Source: Chthonomonas sp. (GTDB taxonomy: Bacteria; Armatimonadota; Fimbriimonadia; Fimbriimonadales; Fimbriimonadaceae). Taken from it: DNA of 64,000 nucleotides. The notes beneath the pieces were generated by a model. It had not been told where the DNA came from. It saw only the letters and a list, made by a program, of their open reading frames with translations, and did no database searches. Every line of letters starts with the position of its first letter. The first letter of the stretch is position 1. The position numbers were made by a program, and so were the translations under genes. Shown here piece by piece: positions 26,809 to 34,824 of the stretch. The stretch covers positions 1 to 64,000 of the forward strand of contig JAEURP010000014.1 in assembly GCA_016788585.1 (NCBI GenBank), in the 5' to 3' direction.

Positions 26809-27758
26809 GCCGAAACCTGCTGAGCATCCGCCACCTGAAAGCCGACGACATCAACGATTTGTTGAACGTGGCCGGAACCTACAAGAAGCAGATCGAGGCT
26901 GGCAAGCCCATCGCAAATGTGCCCAAGCGCACGGTCGGCCTACTATTCTTCGAAGCGTCGACCCGCACCCGCGTGAGCTTCGAGCAAGCCGCCAACTATC
27001 TTGGCTACAACGTCAGCGTCTTCGCCGCGCAATCCAGCTCGCTCAGCAAAGGCGAGACCCTCAAGGACACCGTCCTCACCCTCAAAGGTGAACGCCTCGA
27101 AGCGCTCGTCATCCGACACAAATCGAGCGGCTCTCCGCAACTCGCCGCACGTTTCTTCGGCGGCCCGATCGTGAATGCTGGTGACGGCGAGCACGAGCAT
27201 CCGACTCAAGCGCTCGGTGACGCCCTAACGATTCTCGAGAAAAGAAAGTCAATAAAGGGGCTCAAGGTGGCGATTGTCGGCGATGTCCTGCATAGCCGAG
27301 TCGCGCGATCAAACGCTTGGCTACTTAGCAAACTCGGCGCAGAAGTCAGGTTCGTTGGCCCCAAGATTCTCATGCCCGCGAGCAACGCGCTTCTGCCGGG
27401 AATGATCTACAACGACCTCCTTCCCGGCATCCAAGACTGCGACGTCGTGATGTGCCTGAGGCTCCAGAAAGAGCGAATGGCCGATGGCCTGCTGAGCTCA
27501 ATCGGTCAATACAGAAGGCTCTACCAAATCAATAAGGAAACCCTGAAGATCGCCGCGCCGGATTGCCTCGTGATGCACCCTGGGCCGATCAATCGCGGCG
27601 TTGAAGTAGACGATTGGGCCGCCGACGGTCCGCAAAGTGTGATTCAGAAGCAGATCGAAAATGGAATTTTCGTCCGCATGGCCGCCCTAAGCTGGGTGTT
27701 CACCGACAAGGCAAAACCCAAGGCAGCGAAGCCAAAAGCCAAAGGAGCAAAGGCATGA
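26805..27758 (+). CDS. pyrB: Aspartate carbamoyltransferase catalytic chain
   Basis: The product has 317 residues. The carbamoyl-phosphate binding motif is FFEASTRTRVSFE near residue 49. The aspartate-domain segments SSLSKGETLKDTVLTL, HPTQALGDALT and VMHPGPINRGVEV follow. It catalyses the committed step of pyrimidine synthesis. A basic Lys/Ala-rich tail (KAKPKAAKPKAKGAKA) extends past the usual end. It overlaps both pyrR and pyrC by four bases, giving a tight operon. No pyrI is seen. Confidence 0.97.
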   Translation: MSRNLLSIRHLKADDINDLLNVAGTYKKQIEAGKPIANVPKRTVGLLFFEASTRTRVSFEQAANYLGYNVSVFAAQSSSLSKGETLKDTVLTLKGERLEALVIRHKSSGSPQLAARFFGGPIVNAGDGEHEHPTQALGDALTILEKRKSIKGLKVAIVGDVLHSRVARSNAWLLSKLGAEVRFVGPKILMPASNALLPGMIYNDLLPGIQDCDVVMCLRLQKERMADGLLSSIGQYRRLYQINKETLKIAAPDCLVMHPGPINRGVEVDDWAADGPQSVIQKQIENGIFVRMAALSWVFTDKAKPKAAKPKAKGAKA

Positions 27759-29080
27759 AGATCATTCTAAAGAACGGCCGTATTCTTGACCCCTCGACCG
27801 ACCTCGATGTGATCGGTAACGTGATTATCGAGGACGAGCAGATCGCCGAGATCGGCGACGATGTCGAGATCGAAGAGGACGCCGATGAGATCATCGACTG
27901 CACGGGCCTTTGGATCACCCCAGGCCTCGTGGACATGCATACGCACCTCCGCGAGCCTGGTGAAGACCACAAGGAGACCATCGAGACCGGCACCCAAGCC
28001 GCGGCCGCCGGTGGCTTCACGACCATCGCGTGCATGCCAAACACCACGCCTCCGCTCGACACGCCGACACTGATTGACTACATCCTCGACAAAGCTTCCG
28101 CCCCTGGCGCAGGTGGAGTTTTCGTCGCTCCAGTCGGCGCGCTTACAGTTAAGAACCTAGGCGAGAAGGTCGCCGATATCGCTGCTCTGAAGAAGGCCGG
28201 GATCGTCGCCGTTAGCGACGAAGGTTGCCCCACCCAAAACGCGCTCGTTATGACTCGCGCGATGGAGTTCTGCCAGCAACTCGACCTGCCGATCATGGCC
28301 CACTGCGAAGAAGCCAGCCTGAGCGAAGGCGGCTGCATGAACGAAGGCCCGGTCTCGTCGCTCCTTGGCCTAAAGCCCATGCCGCGGAGCGCAGAAGAGA
28401 TCATGGTGATGCGCAACTGTCTCCTCGCCTTGCACACCGATTGCCACGTCCACATCATGCGCGTGAGCACTTGGGGCGCCGTCGAAATGGTGCGTCAAGC
28501 CAAGTACCTCGGTGCACGCGTGACCTGCGAAACCTGCCCGCAGTACTTCGCGCTCACGGATGAGTCGATGAACGACTTCGACCCGAATTACAAAACCACC
28601 CCGCCTCTGCGCACGCCTACCGATGTAGACTTAATCGCCCAGGCCCTCGCCGACGGCACTATCGACGTGATCGCTAGCGACCACTCGCCGCACGCCGATT
28701 ACGAAGTACAAGTTCCGTTTGAGGAAGCACCGTTTGGCATGGTCGGGCTTGAGTCGTGCGTTGGCGTCACCTTGACCTTCCTAACCCACCCGGGCCACCT
28801 GACACCTCTCGAAACCGTTCGCAAACTCAGTACCGCCCCGGCACAGATTCTGCGTCTTGAGGCTGGGACGCTCAGCCCTGGCGAGACGCCAGTCGCACAG
28901 GTGACCTTGATCGATCCCGAACTTGAGTGGACTTTCGATGTGAACAAGACCTTTAGCAAAGGCAAGAACACTCCCTTCCACGGAGAGAAGCTGAAGGGTA
29001 AGGCGGTCTGGACGCTATGCGGCAGCGAAATCTACCGCGACCAGAGCTTCGACGAGAAGCGGTCTAAAGTGAACCTTTAA
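27755..29080 (+). CDS. pyrC: Dihydroorotase
   Basis: The product has 441 residues from ATG 27755, which overlaps the pyrB stop (ATGA) and has AAAGGAG eight bases upstream; the longer reading to 27614 runs inside pyrB. The amidohydrolase metal motif DMHTHLREPGEDHKET is near residue 58. FTTIACMPNT, MAHCEE, HIMRVST and IASDHSPH follow, the pattern of type I dihydroorotases. It closes carbamoyl-aspartate to dihydroorotate and works with PyrB. Confidence 0.96.
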   Translation: MKIILKNGRILDPSTDLDVIGNVIIEDEQIAEIGDDVEIEEDADEIIDCTGLWITPGLVDMHTHLREPGEDHKETIETGTQAAAAGGFTTIACMPNTTPPLDTPTLIDYILDKASAPGAGGVFVAPVGALTVKNLGEKVADIAALKKAGIVAVSDEGCPTQNALVMTRAMEFCQQLDLPIMAHCEEASLSEGGCMNEGPVSSLLGLKPMPRSAEEIMVMRNCLLALHTDCHVHIMRVSTWGAVEMVRQAKYLGARVTCETCPQYFALTDESMNDFDPNYKTTPPLRTPTDVDLIAQALADGTIDVIASDHSPHADYEVQVPFEEAPFGMVGLESCVGVTLTFLTHPGHLTPLETVRKLSTAPAQILRLEAGTLSPGETPVAQVTLIDPELEWTFDVNKTFSKGKNTPFHGEKLKGKAVWTLCGSEIYRDQSFDEKRSKVNL

Positions 29081-29127
29081 CAGTAGCACGCAAGAGTAGC
29101 CCCGAGCCGGAGCGCAACAGTTGAATC

Positions 29128-29294
29128 GAAGGGATGGCATAACTTAGCGAAGGACGAAGTCCCGGATTGGGCCGCCCGAGAACCCTGAATCCCAAGGGGA
29201 TGGCAATGCCCAGCTACGTCGTCCCTTCGGGACTCAGCTCAAACAAATTCCATTCGCCAGGACTTCGTCCTTCGCTAAGTTACGCCATCCCTTC
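29128..29294. repeat. Long intergenic inverted repeat
   Basis: Two 35-base arms, 29128-29162 and 29260-29294, are inverted copies with a single mismatch. They are separated by 97 bases that hold a further small palindrome, GTCCCTTCGGGAC. Each arm has an inner dyad GGACGAAGTCC. It lies between pyrC and the convergent nuclease gene and resembles a REP-pair (BIME-like) element or a decayed mobile element. No transposase is near. Nothing else is seen in 29081-29332. Confidence 0.7.
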
Positions 29295-29366
29295 GGGATT
29301 CTGGCGGGCCCGACTTTATCAGCCCAACAATCTTACAGCCGGTTAAGAGTTATCGAAAGCTTGTAC

Positions 29367-30071
29367 TCAAAGAGTCCAACATTCCCTGCTTCGGCGCAAG
29401 CCAGTTTCAGGTCTTGTTGAAATCTCGCGCGCTACGATCACGCCACGAACCTGTTGCCCAGGCTCGGCCAGGTTCTGCCTGATCCAGCCGACATAACGAA
29501 ACAACTTCCCAATCACCCGGTCGTAGCCTCGCGAGACTTTGAGTTCGATCACTACGAAACCCCCATCTTTGTCAATGGCGAGGATGTCGATGAATCGACC
29601 GCCAACAGGATATTCGATTCCCTTGATGTCCTCGTCTTGATAGAGGCGAAGCCCAGGTTCAATCAGCGTCAGGTTACGCGCCAAATAGTCCCTCAAATCG
29701 GTCTCATAGGCAAACTCAGTTTCAGCACCCTCAATTGCACCTTCCTCATCTGATTCGAGGGCGGCAGCAGCTGTCCCGGCAACATAGATTGGCTGCGGAT
29801 CGGATTCCGGGGAATATCGGCGATAACGATGTTGATCAATCTTGAACAGCAGGTCATCAGTCCCTGGCTTAACGTTATAGTGAATGCGCGAATGGTGATT
29901 CGTTGACATCTTCGCTAAATGCGCACCTATCGTGCCTGCGTTAATCTTGGGATAGTGGGCGGCAAACCAAGCGTGAGCCTCCGCCTTGGTTAGAATGCTC
30001 GTCGGATCAGGCAACAATTCTGCCGCCATGTCTCGCATGAGTTGCCAAGTTGGCTTATCGTAAATTGCCAT
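29367..30071 (-). CDS. NucS/DUF91-like PD-(D/E)XK nuclease, C-terminus frameshifted
   Basis: The product has 234 residues. The N-terminal part (1 to about 80, with LTKAEAHAWFAAHYP and GTIGAHLAKMS) looks like a small DNA-binding or accessory domain. Residues about 115-220 match the DUF91/NucS nuclease fold: YETDLRDYLARNLTLIEPGLRLY, then GRFIDILAIDKDGGFVVIELKVSRG with the catalytic D-x(n)-ExK. After REIST the frame continues as RPETGLRRSRECWTL. Another frame reads DLKLACAEAGNVGLFEYKLSITL and stops at 29333, the ending expected for the family. A one-base insertion near 29411-29418 is likely. The nuclease motif is intact. Confidence 0.8.
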   Translation of the reverse strand: MAIYDKPTWQLMRDMAAELLPDPTSILTKAEAHAWFAAHYPKINAGTIGAHLAKMSTNHHSRIHYNVKPGTDDLLFKIDQHRYRRYSPESDPQPIYVAGTAAAALESDEEGAIEGAETEFAYETDLRDYLARNLTLIEPGLRLYQDEDIKGIEYPVGGRFIDILAIDKDGGFVVIELKVSRGYDRVIGKLFRYVGWIRQNLAEPGQQVRGVIVAREISTRPETGLRRSRECWTL

Positions 30072-30092
30072 TCCATTTCAATTCTGCCCCAA

Positions 30093-30866
30093 TCAGACCA
30101 TTGCATTCAGCACTGCCGCACTCTCGGGCATATCACACGAAACGGCGTCGAGATAACCCCAAGCGGCGATTCGATTCGGCGGCAGCAACAGCAGGGCCGA
30201 GAACATCTCGACCCGACGCCTTAACAGCCTGCCCAATTCTGGCCCGGAAGGAAGCTTGCCCGCCGGATTACGCAAGAACGCGGCGCACTCCCAGGCTGGG
30301 TCGCCGAGCATCCCCTTTGGATCAATCGCGAGCCACTCATCGCCCGATCGCAAGAGGTTAAAGTGATGCAGATCACCGTGCAGGGGGCGGAGCTTCATCG
30401 TGCCCAAGAGATGCTCATAAAGCACCTGATCCGAGCCTTCAAAAACGGTATCGGAATACCACTCAACCAAAGGCGTAGTCGAAAAAGACGGCGCTGACCA
30501 AAGCCGCTGGATCGCCTCTGCCGCGATCTCGACAGCATCCGCTTCTGGCACCAACTCGAGATTCTCCCCAAGCCGAGGCATAAGGAGGGCACTCGCCTCA
30601 TCATCCTTTTGCAACACCGGAACGCCACCATGACCATCATAAGCCAAAGCGGCTTGATACCCGGTCGTCAGCTCTTCGCCAATCACGGGCACCTTCAGAA
30701 TGCCGCGATTGGTCTCGTAGACCAGCGAACAATACACCTGCGTGAAGCGCGGCCCAAGCACCAAGTCCCAATCACGAACTAGCCGCTTCAAATGCTCCTG
30801 CGCGAGGGCAAGCGCCTCGTCAGGCCACAGGGTGGGAAAGCCGGTCTCGGACTCGCTTAAAGGCAT
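30093..30866 (-). CDS. APH(6)/hydroxyurea-kinase-like small-molecule phosphotransferase
   Basis: The product has 257 residues from ATG 30866, overlapping the end of kbl by 47 bases; the longer reading to 31079 lies inside kbl and is not supported. The kinase catalytic block LRPLHGDLHHFNLLRSGDEWLAIDPKGMLGDPAWECAAFLRNP is diagnostic for the streptomycin 6-kinase / hydroxyurea phosphotransferase family. Other members modify unknown metabolites, so antibiotic resistance cannot be asserted. It is 21 bases upstream of the nuclease gene and part of a kbl-kinase-nuclease run. Confidence 0.82.
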   Translation of the reverse strand: MPLSESETGFPTLWPDEALALAQEHLKRLVRDWDLVLGPRFTQVYCSLVYETNRGILKVPVIGEELTTGYQAALAYDGHGGVPVLQKDDEASALLMPRLGENLELVPEADAVEIAAEAIQRLWSAPSFSTTPLVEWYSDTVFEGSDQVLYEHLLGTMKLRPLHGDLHHFNLLRSGDEWLAIDPKGMLGDPAWECAAFLRNPAGKLPSGPELGRLLRRRVEMFSALLLLPPNRIAAWGYLDAVSCDMPESAAVLNAMV

Positions 30867-32022
30867 TGAGGGCAAACTCCAAATCTTCCTGCGTGTGGGC
30901 AGCGCTTGGCATGGTGCGAATACGCGCCTTGCCTCGACCAACGGTCGGAAACACGATCGAAAGCGCATAAACGCCCTCGTCCCAAAGCATGCGCTCCATG
31001 GCCTGTGCCTCGCCTTCGTCGCCCACATACACCGGCGTGATCGGCGTTTCGCTGCCCATCGTGTCGAAGCCCGCTTCATTCAATGCATTCTTCCACCACC
31101 GCGTGTTGTCCCAAAGCCGCTGCATCGGCTCCGGGTCGTTCTCCATGACGTCGAGCGCGGCGATGAGAGCGGCGGCGACCATCGGCGGTTGAGCAGTACT
31201 AAACAGATAGGGCCGACCGCGATTGATCAGCCATTCTTTCAGGTTCTTCGAACCTGCGATGTAGCCGCCAACGACACCGAGCGCCTTCGACAACGTTCCC
31301 AGCTGAATATCCACTCGACCGTAGAGATCAAAGTGCGACGCAGTGCCCGCTCCGTTCTTGCCGAGCACGCCACTCGCGTGGGCATCATCCACCATCACGA
31401 AGGCGTTGTACTTCTCAGCGAGTTCGACAATCGCGGGCAATGGCGCGATATCGCCGTCCATGCTGAACACGCCGTCCGTGATGATCATTCGCTTCTCGAA
31501 GTTCTGCGTCCGGGTCAGAATCTCTTCAAGCTGGCCCATGTCCTTGTGACCATAAACAAACCCTTCCGACTTCTTGTACTTCGCCGGCGAAAGCCGCACG
31601 CCATCAATGATCGACGCGTGGTTCAACTCGTCGCTGATGATGACGTCCTTATCCGACACAACCGCCGGAATGCAACCTGAATTGGCTGTAAATCCGCCAG
31701 TAAACACGAGCACCGACTCGACTCTCTTGAACTTAGCAATGCGCTCTTCAAGCTCATCGTGCACCGACATCGTGCCGCCGATCCAGCGCACGGCCCCGGC
31801 GCCGACGCCCCATTTCTCGATCGCCTCCAGAGCCGCTTGCCGAACCTTAGGATGGTTTGCCAAGCCCAGATAGTTATTCGATGACAGGTTGACGACCTCT
31901 TTGCCGTCCATCTTCACGCGACCACCGGCGGGCGACTCCAGAATCCGGGGTTTCTTATAAAGGTTCTGATCTCGAAGGGTCTGAAGTTGGCCGCCAAGCC
32001 AATCCTGCAACGCTGCATTCAT
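30820..32022 (-). CDS. kbl: 2-amino-3-ketobutyrate CoA ligase / alpha-oxoamine synthase
   Basis: The 400-residue PLP enzyme of the alpha-oxoamine synthase family shows NLSSNNYLGLANHP near residue 45 and DELNHASIIDG. DDAHASGVLGKNG follows, then the Schiff-base Lys in TLSKALGVVGGYIAG at about 244. Overall similarity favours glycine C-acetyltransferase (threonine breakdown), though BioF-like members are close. No tdh or bio genes are near to decide. It is divergent from the glycosylase gene by 17 bases. Confidence 0.88.
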   Translation of the reverse strand: MNAALQDWLGGQLQTLRDQNLYKKPRILESPAGGRVKMDGKEVVNLSSNNYLGLANHPKVRQAALEAIEKWGVGAGAVRWIGGTMSVHDELEERIAKFKRVESVLVFTGGFTANSGCIPAVVSDKDVIISDELNHASIIDGVRLSPAKYKKSEGFVYGHKDMGQLEEILTRTQNFEKRMIITDGVFSMDGDIAPLPAIVELAEKYNAFVMVDDAHASGVLGKNGAGTASHFDLYGRVDIQLGTLSKALGVVGGYIAGSKNLKEWLINRGRPYLFSTAQPPMVAAALIAALDVMENDPEPMQRLWDNTRWWKNALNEAGFDTMGSETPITPVYVGDEGEAQAMERMLWDEGVYALSIVFPTVGRGKARIRTMPSAAHTQEDLEFALNAFKRVRDRLSHPVA

Positions 32023-32039
32023 GGGCTACAGTGTAACCC

Positions 32040-32627
32040 GTGTGGCACGACGAGATGCGCGAGACTTTGGCGGGAGACATTCTCGTCGCGGCTCAAGCGG
32101 TGCTCGGCGTCGATCTCATATATGGCGAACTGAGGGCTCGGATTGTCGAAGCCGAAGCTTACAGCGACGACCCCGGCAGCCATGCTCATCGAGGGGAAAC
32201 TCCGCGCACAAAAGTGATGTTCGGCCCACCGGGCTTCGCCTATGTGTACTTCACCTACGGCAATCACTGGATGCTGAATGTGACGGCTCGGCCTCAAGGC
32301 TTGGCGGGTGCGATCCTCATCCGCGCTGCCCGACCATTAGCCGGTCAAGAAACTATGGCGCTTCGCCGTCCAAAAGCCAGGAAAGAAACTGACCTCATCA
32401 GCGGCCCCGGCAAAATCGCCCAAGCCTTCGCCCTCAATCAAGATCACTACGGCCTAGACCTCCTCGACCCAACAGCGCCGCTAAGACTCGAACCCGGCGA
32501 GCCCGTCCATAACATCCTCGAAGGAAGAAGAATCGGCATCGCGCCCGGCAAAGGCGACGAACTGCCTTGGCGATTTGTGGACGGCGATCAGTTGCCTTTT
32601 GTCAGTGCAAGTAGACCTCGTGCTTAG
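32040..32627 (+). CDS. DNA-3-methyladenine glycosylase (AAG/MPG family)
   Basis: The 195-residue product starts at GTG 32040. The family blocks are ARIVEAEAYSDDPGSHAHRGETPRTKVMFGPPGFAYVYFTYGNHWMLNVTA, with the catalytic Glu and the intercalating Tyr region, and LISGPGKIAQAF. It removes alkylated purines at the start of base excision repair. The 3' end overlaps the convergent membrane-protein gene by 26 bases. Confidence 0.93.
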   Translation: MWHDEMRETLAGDILVAAQAVLGVDLIYGELRARIVEAEAYSDDPGSHAHRGETPRTKVMFGPPGFAYVYFTYGNHWMLNVTARPQGLAGAILIRAARPLAGQETMALRRPKARKETDLISGPGKIAQAFALNQDHYGLDLLDPTAPLRLEPGEPVHNILEGRRIGIAPGKGDELPWRFVDGDQLPFVSASRPRA

Positions 32628-33009
32628 GGCCCTTCTTGATAAGAGCCAGCACGATGGCAGCAAGCAAAGCCGCCACTCCGGCACCAATCCGCGTGTACCG
32701 AGCGACCACATGCACAGTCTGCAACTGCAAAGGATAGATCTTCTTGTCCGAAAGGTAGCCCTCGCTCACCAGCCTCGCGCCTTCCTTACTCTTGCCCTCC
32801 AAAAACGCACCCGAGTCTTCAATGATCAGCATCTGCGGCGAGCCAATCGGGGTGCCCGCCTCGCCGAACAGCGAGGCGGCCTCGTCAACCTGAATACGCT
32901 GAACCAAGCTCGCTTTCGATTCATAACTCTTCTCAATCGGCACGGAGCCAATCAATACGCCAACCGCGACGACAAGAACAATCCAAGAGACTAACTTGAT
33001 CCAGCGCAT
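32602..33009 (-). CDS. Two-span membrane protein of unknown function
   Basis: The 135-residue product has an N-terminal membrane segment (about 4-24), a soluble middle of about 80 residues, and a second span (about 105-125) ending in a charged tail. No family is recognised. It follows the YceI gene by two bases, so the two are probably co-transcribed. Confidence 0.65.
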   Translation of the reverse strand: MRWIKLVSWIVLVVAVGVLIGSVPIEKSYESKASLVQRIQVDEAASLFGEAGTPIGSPQMLIIEDSGAFLEGKSKEGARLVSEGYLSDKKIYPLQLQTVHVVARYTRIGAGVAALLAAIVLALIKKGPKHEVYLH

Positions 33010-33011
33010 GA

Positions 33012-33605
33012 TTACTTCGTAGTGGCGTAGCTGCTAACGACTAGCTGAACGGTGTTCGCCACCTTGCCCGCCGCCATCGAAGGAATCTTGATTCCGTAGT
33101 CGCTCAGCTTGATATCGAACCGCGCGACGGTCTGCAACACGTGCCCGGCGAATCCGGCTTGCTTGGTCGCCGCGCTCTCCGCACGGTACTTCACGGTCAC
33201 TGGCACGGTGATCGTCTTCGTTACGCCGTGTAGCGTGAACTTGCCAGTCGCGCGGTAACTGTCGTCCTTCACGAACTTGACACTCGTTGTCTGAAAAGTC
33301 GCGGTCGGATACTTCGCCGTGTTCAGCCAGCCTTCACTATTCATGTGGTCATTGCGCGCGGCAATGCCGGTGTCGATCGACTTCAGATCAACGACGATCT
33401 TGCCACTGCCGGTCTTCGCCTTGGGGTTGAAAACCAGGTTGCCCGAGACATTGCTAGTGCGTCCGGTGAAGGTTTCGAATTCAGTGTTGCTCTCGACCGT
33501 TGCGACATTGCGATAGGTCAGCTTGTCGCCAACGACTTTAAAGTTAAGGGCTTGGGCATTGGCTAATCCAGCCACAAGAATGAGTGCGAAGGGTAACGAC
33601 TTCAT
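33012..33605 (-). CDS. YceI-family periplasmic protein
   Basis: The product has 197 residues from ATG 33605 with a signal peptide (MKSLPFALILVAGLANA). The YceI lipocalin-like barrel is marked by FEGRT-like FTGRTSNVSGNLVF and the conserved DLKSIDTGIAARNDHMNSEGWLNTAKYPTATFQTT. KFTLHGVTKTITVPVTVKY follows. Family members bind isoprenoid lipids such as polyprenols. The longer upstream reading runs into the divergent nuclease gene and is rejected. Confidence 0.92.
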   Translation of the reverse strand: MKSLPFALILVAGLANAQALNFKVVGDKLTYRNVATVESNTEFETFTGRTSNVSGNLVFNPKAKTGSGKIVVDLKSIDTGIAARNDHMNSEGWLNTAKYPTATFQTTSVKFVKDDSYRATGKFTLHGVTKTITVPVTVKYRAESAATKQAGFAGHVLQTVARFDIKLSDYGIKIPSMAAGKVANTVQLVVSSYATTK

Positions 33606-33690
33606 AACAAGAACTACATACGTTTGCGTAAACAAATAAGTTGGCATGCATAACCCAATTTTAACTGGGCCGTCTCGTATACTTGTGAGC

Positions 33691-34734
33691 ATGCGACGCG
33701 TAGGGATCATCGGCCTCCTTGTTTTGGCCTCAGCACAAGCTTGGGCTTGGGGCGACCTCGGCCACCAGACCGTTTCCGCCATTGCCTGGCGGCGGATGGA
33801 TCAAGCCACAAAGGTCAAGATCGCGCAGATTCTCATGCGCGGCGACTCGGTAGACGGACAGCGCAACAACGAAACCTACACTCAGAAGCTCGTCGTCCCT
33901 ACCATCCCGGAATCTCTGCTCACTACTCAGTTCCTGGATGAGTTCGTCCAGCTGGTCTTCGTGCAAAGCTCGACCTGGCCGGACGAGATCAAGCGCGGCA
34001 AGAGCCACAACTTCGACACGTTCATAGACGAACTCAACAGCATCTTCCCGCACGACCACATAGGCGAGACCGAGAAGACACGCTGCAAGTCTTGGCACTA
34101 CCTTGACCTGCCGATCGTGCTCAATGCCGATGGCACGATCACCGAAGGCAAGATCGAGCAATATCCCTATTCGCCATCGAGCGCCGTGTCGGCGATGAAC
34201 GAAGTGGTCAAGCCGCGCCTCACCCCGATCCCCAACGACGGCAAAACAACCCCCGATAAGCGCGCGGTATATCTGTTCTTCGCCAACCACATCGTCGGCG
34301 ACCTGCACCAGCCGCTACACTGCGTCTCGCTTTACGGCACCCAATTCCCCAAGCTCGGCGACGCGGGCGGCAACCTGTTCACGCTCAAGGGCAACTCCAA
34401 TCTTCACCGCATTTGGGATAGCGGCATCGAGCAGGCCCTCCGCGATGGCGGCATCGAACGCAAAGGCTCAAACACCAATTTCGCAATCGAACTCGCAGGC
34501 AAGTGGATCGCCAAATCCGACGAGCAACCGCGCATCGCCCAGGTCGAAAAGCAAGACCCAATGCGCTGGGTCGTCGAGGGCCGCGACCTCGCGATCAGCG
34601 TGGCCTACCAAGGAATCAAGATGGGCGACGCCCCGTCTCCCGAGTACCTCACCAAGATGGGCGCGACCAGCAAATCGCAAGCGATCCTTGCGGGTTACCG
34701 GCTGGCGGATTACCTTAAGAATCAGCTTAAGTAG
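33691..34734 (+). CDS. Secreted S1/P1-type nuclease
   Basis: The product has 347 residues from ATG 33691. The signal peptide MRRVGIIGLLVLASAQAWA is followed by W20-G-D-L-G-H25. In P1 nucleases the mature N-terminal Trp and this His bind the zinc cluster, which supports cleavage before W20. Further zinc ligands are seen in KSWHYLDLP and FFANHIVGDLHQPLHCV, and in NLHRIWDSGI. It probably degrades single-stranded nucleic acid outside the cytoplasm. It lies just before Rhs array 2. Confidence 0.93.
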   Translation: MRRVGIIGLLVLASAQAWAWGDLGHQTVSAIAWRRMDQATKVKIAQILMRGDSVDGQRNNETYTQKLVVPTIPESLLTTQFLDEFVQLVFVQSSTWPDEIKRGKSHNFDTFIDELNSIFPHDHIGETEKTRCKSWHYLDLPIVLNADGTITEGKIEQYPYSPSSAVSAMNEVVKPRLTPIPNDGKTTPDKRAVYLFFANHIVGDLHQPLHCVSLYGTQFPKLGDAGGNLFTLKGNSNLHRIWDSGIEQALRDGGIERKGSNTNFAIELAGKWIAKSDEQPRIAQVEKQDPMRWVVEGRDLAISVAYQGIKMGDAPSPEYLTKMGATSKSQAILAGYRLADYLKNQLK

Positions 34735-34801
34735 TCCCCTAGGTTTGACCCTCGGGCATGATTCGAGTCCAACGTTTGATCCGAAAAAGTACATACTCCC
34801 G

Positions 34802-34807
34802 TATAGT
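34802..34807 (+). promoter_or_regulatory. Candidate -10 box before Rhs array 2
   Basis: TATAGT lies 18 bases before the TTG start of the first mini-Rhs gene, in an AT-richer stretch after the nuclease stop. No good -35 box is seen at standard spacing, so this is a weak call. Confidence 0.25.
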
Positions 34808-34824
34808 AGTTTTACCGAGGGGCC

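Noticed and set aside
27614-27754. Extended N-terminus of dihydroorotase
   Set aside because: The extra 47 codons lie inside pyrB in another frame; the ATG at 27755 has a ribosome site and the family's normal N-terminus.
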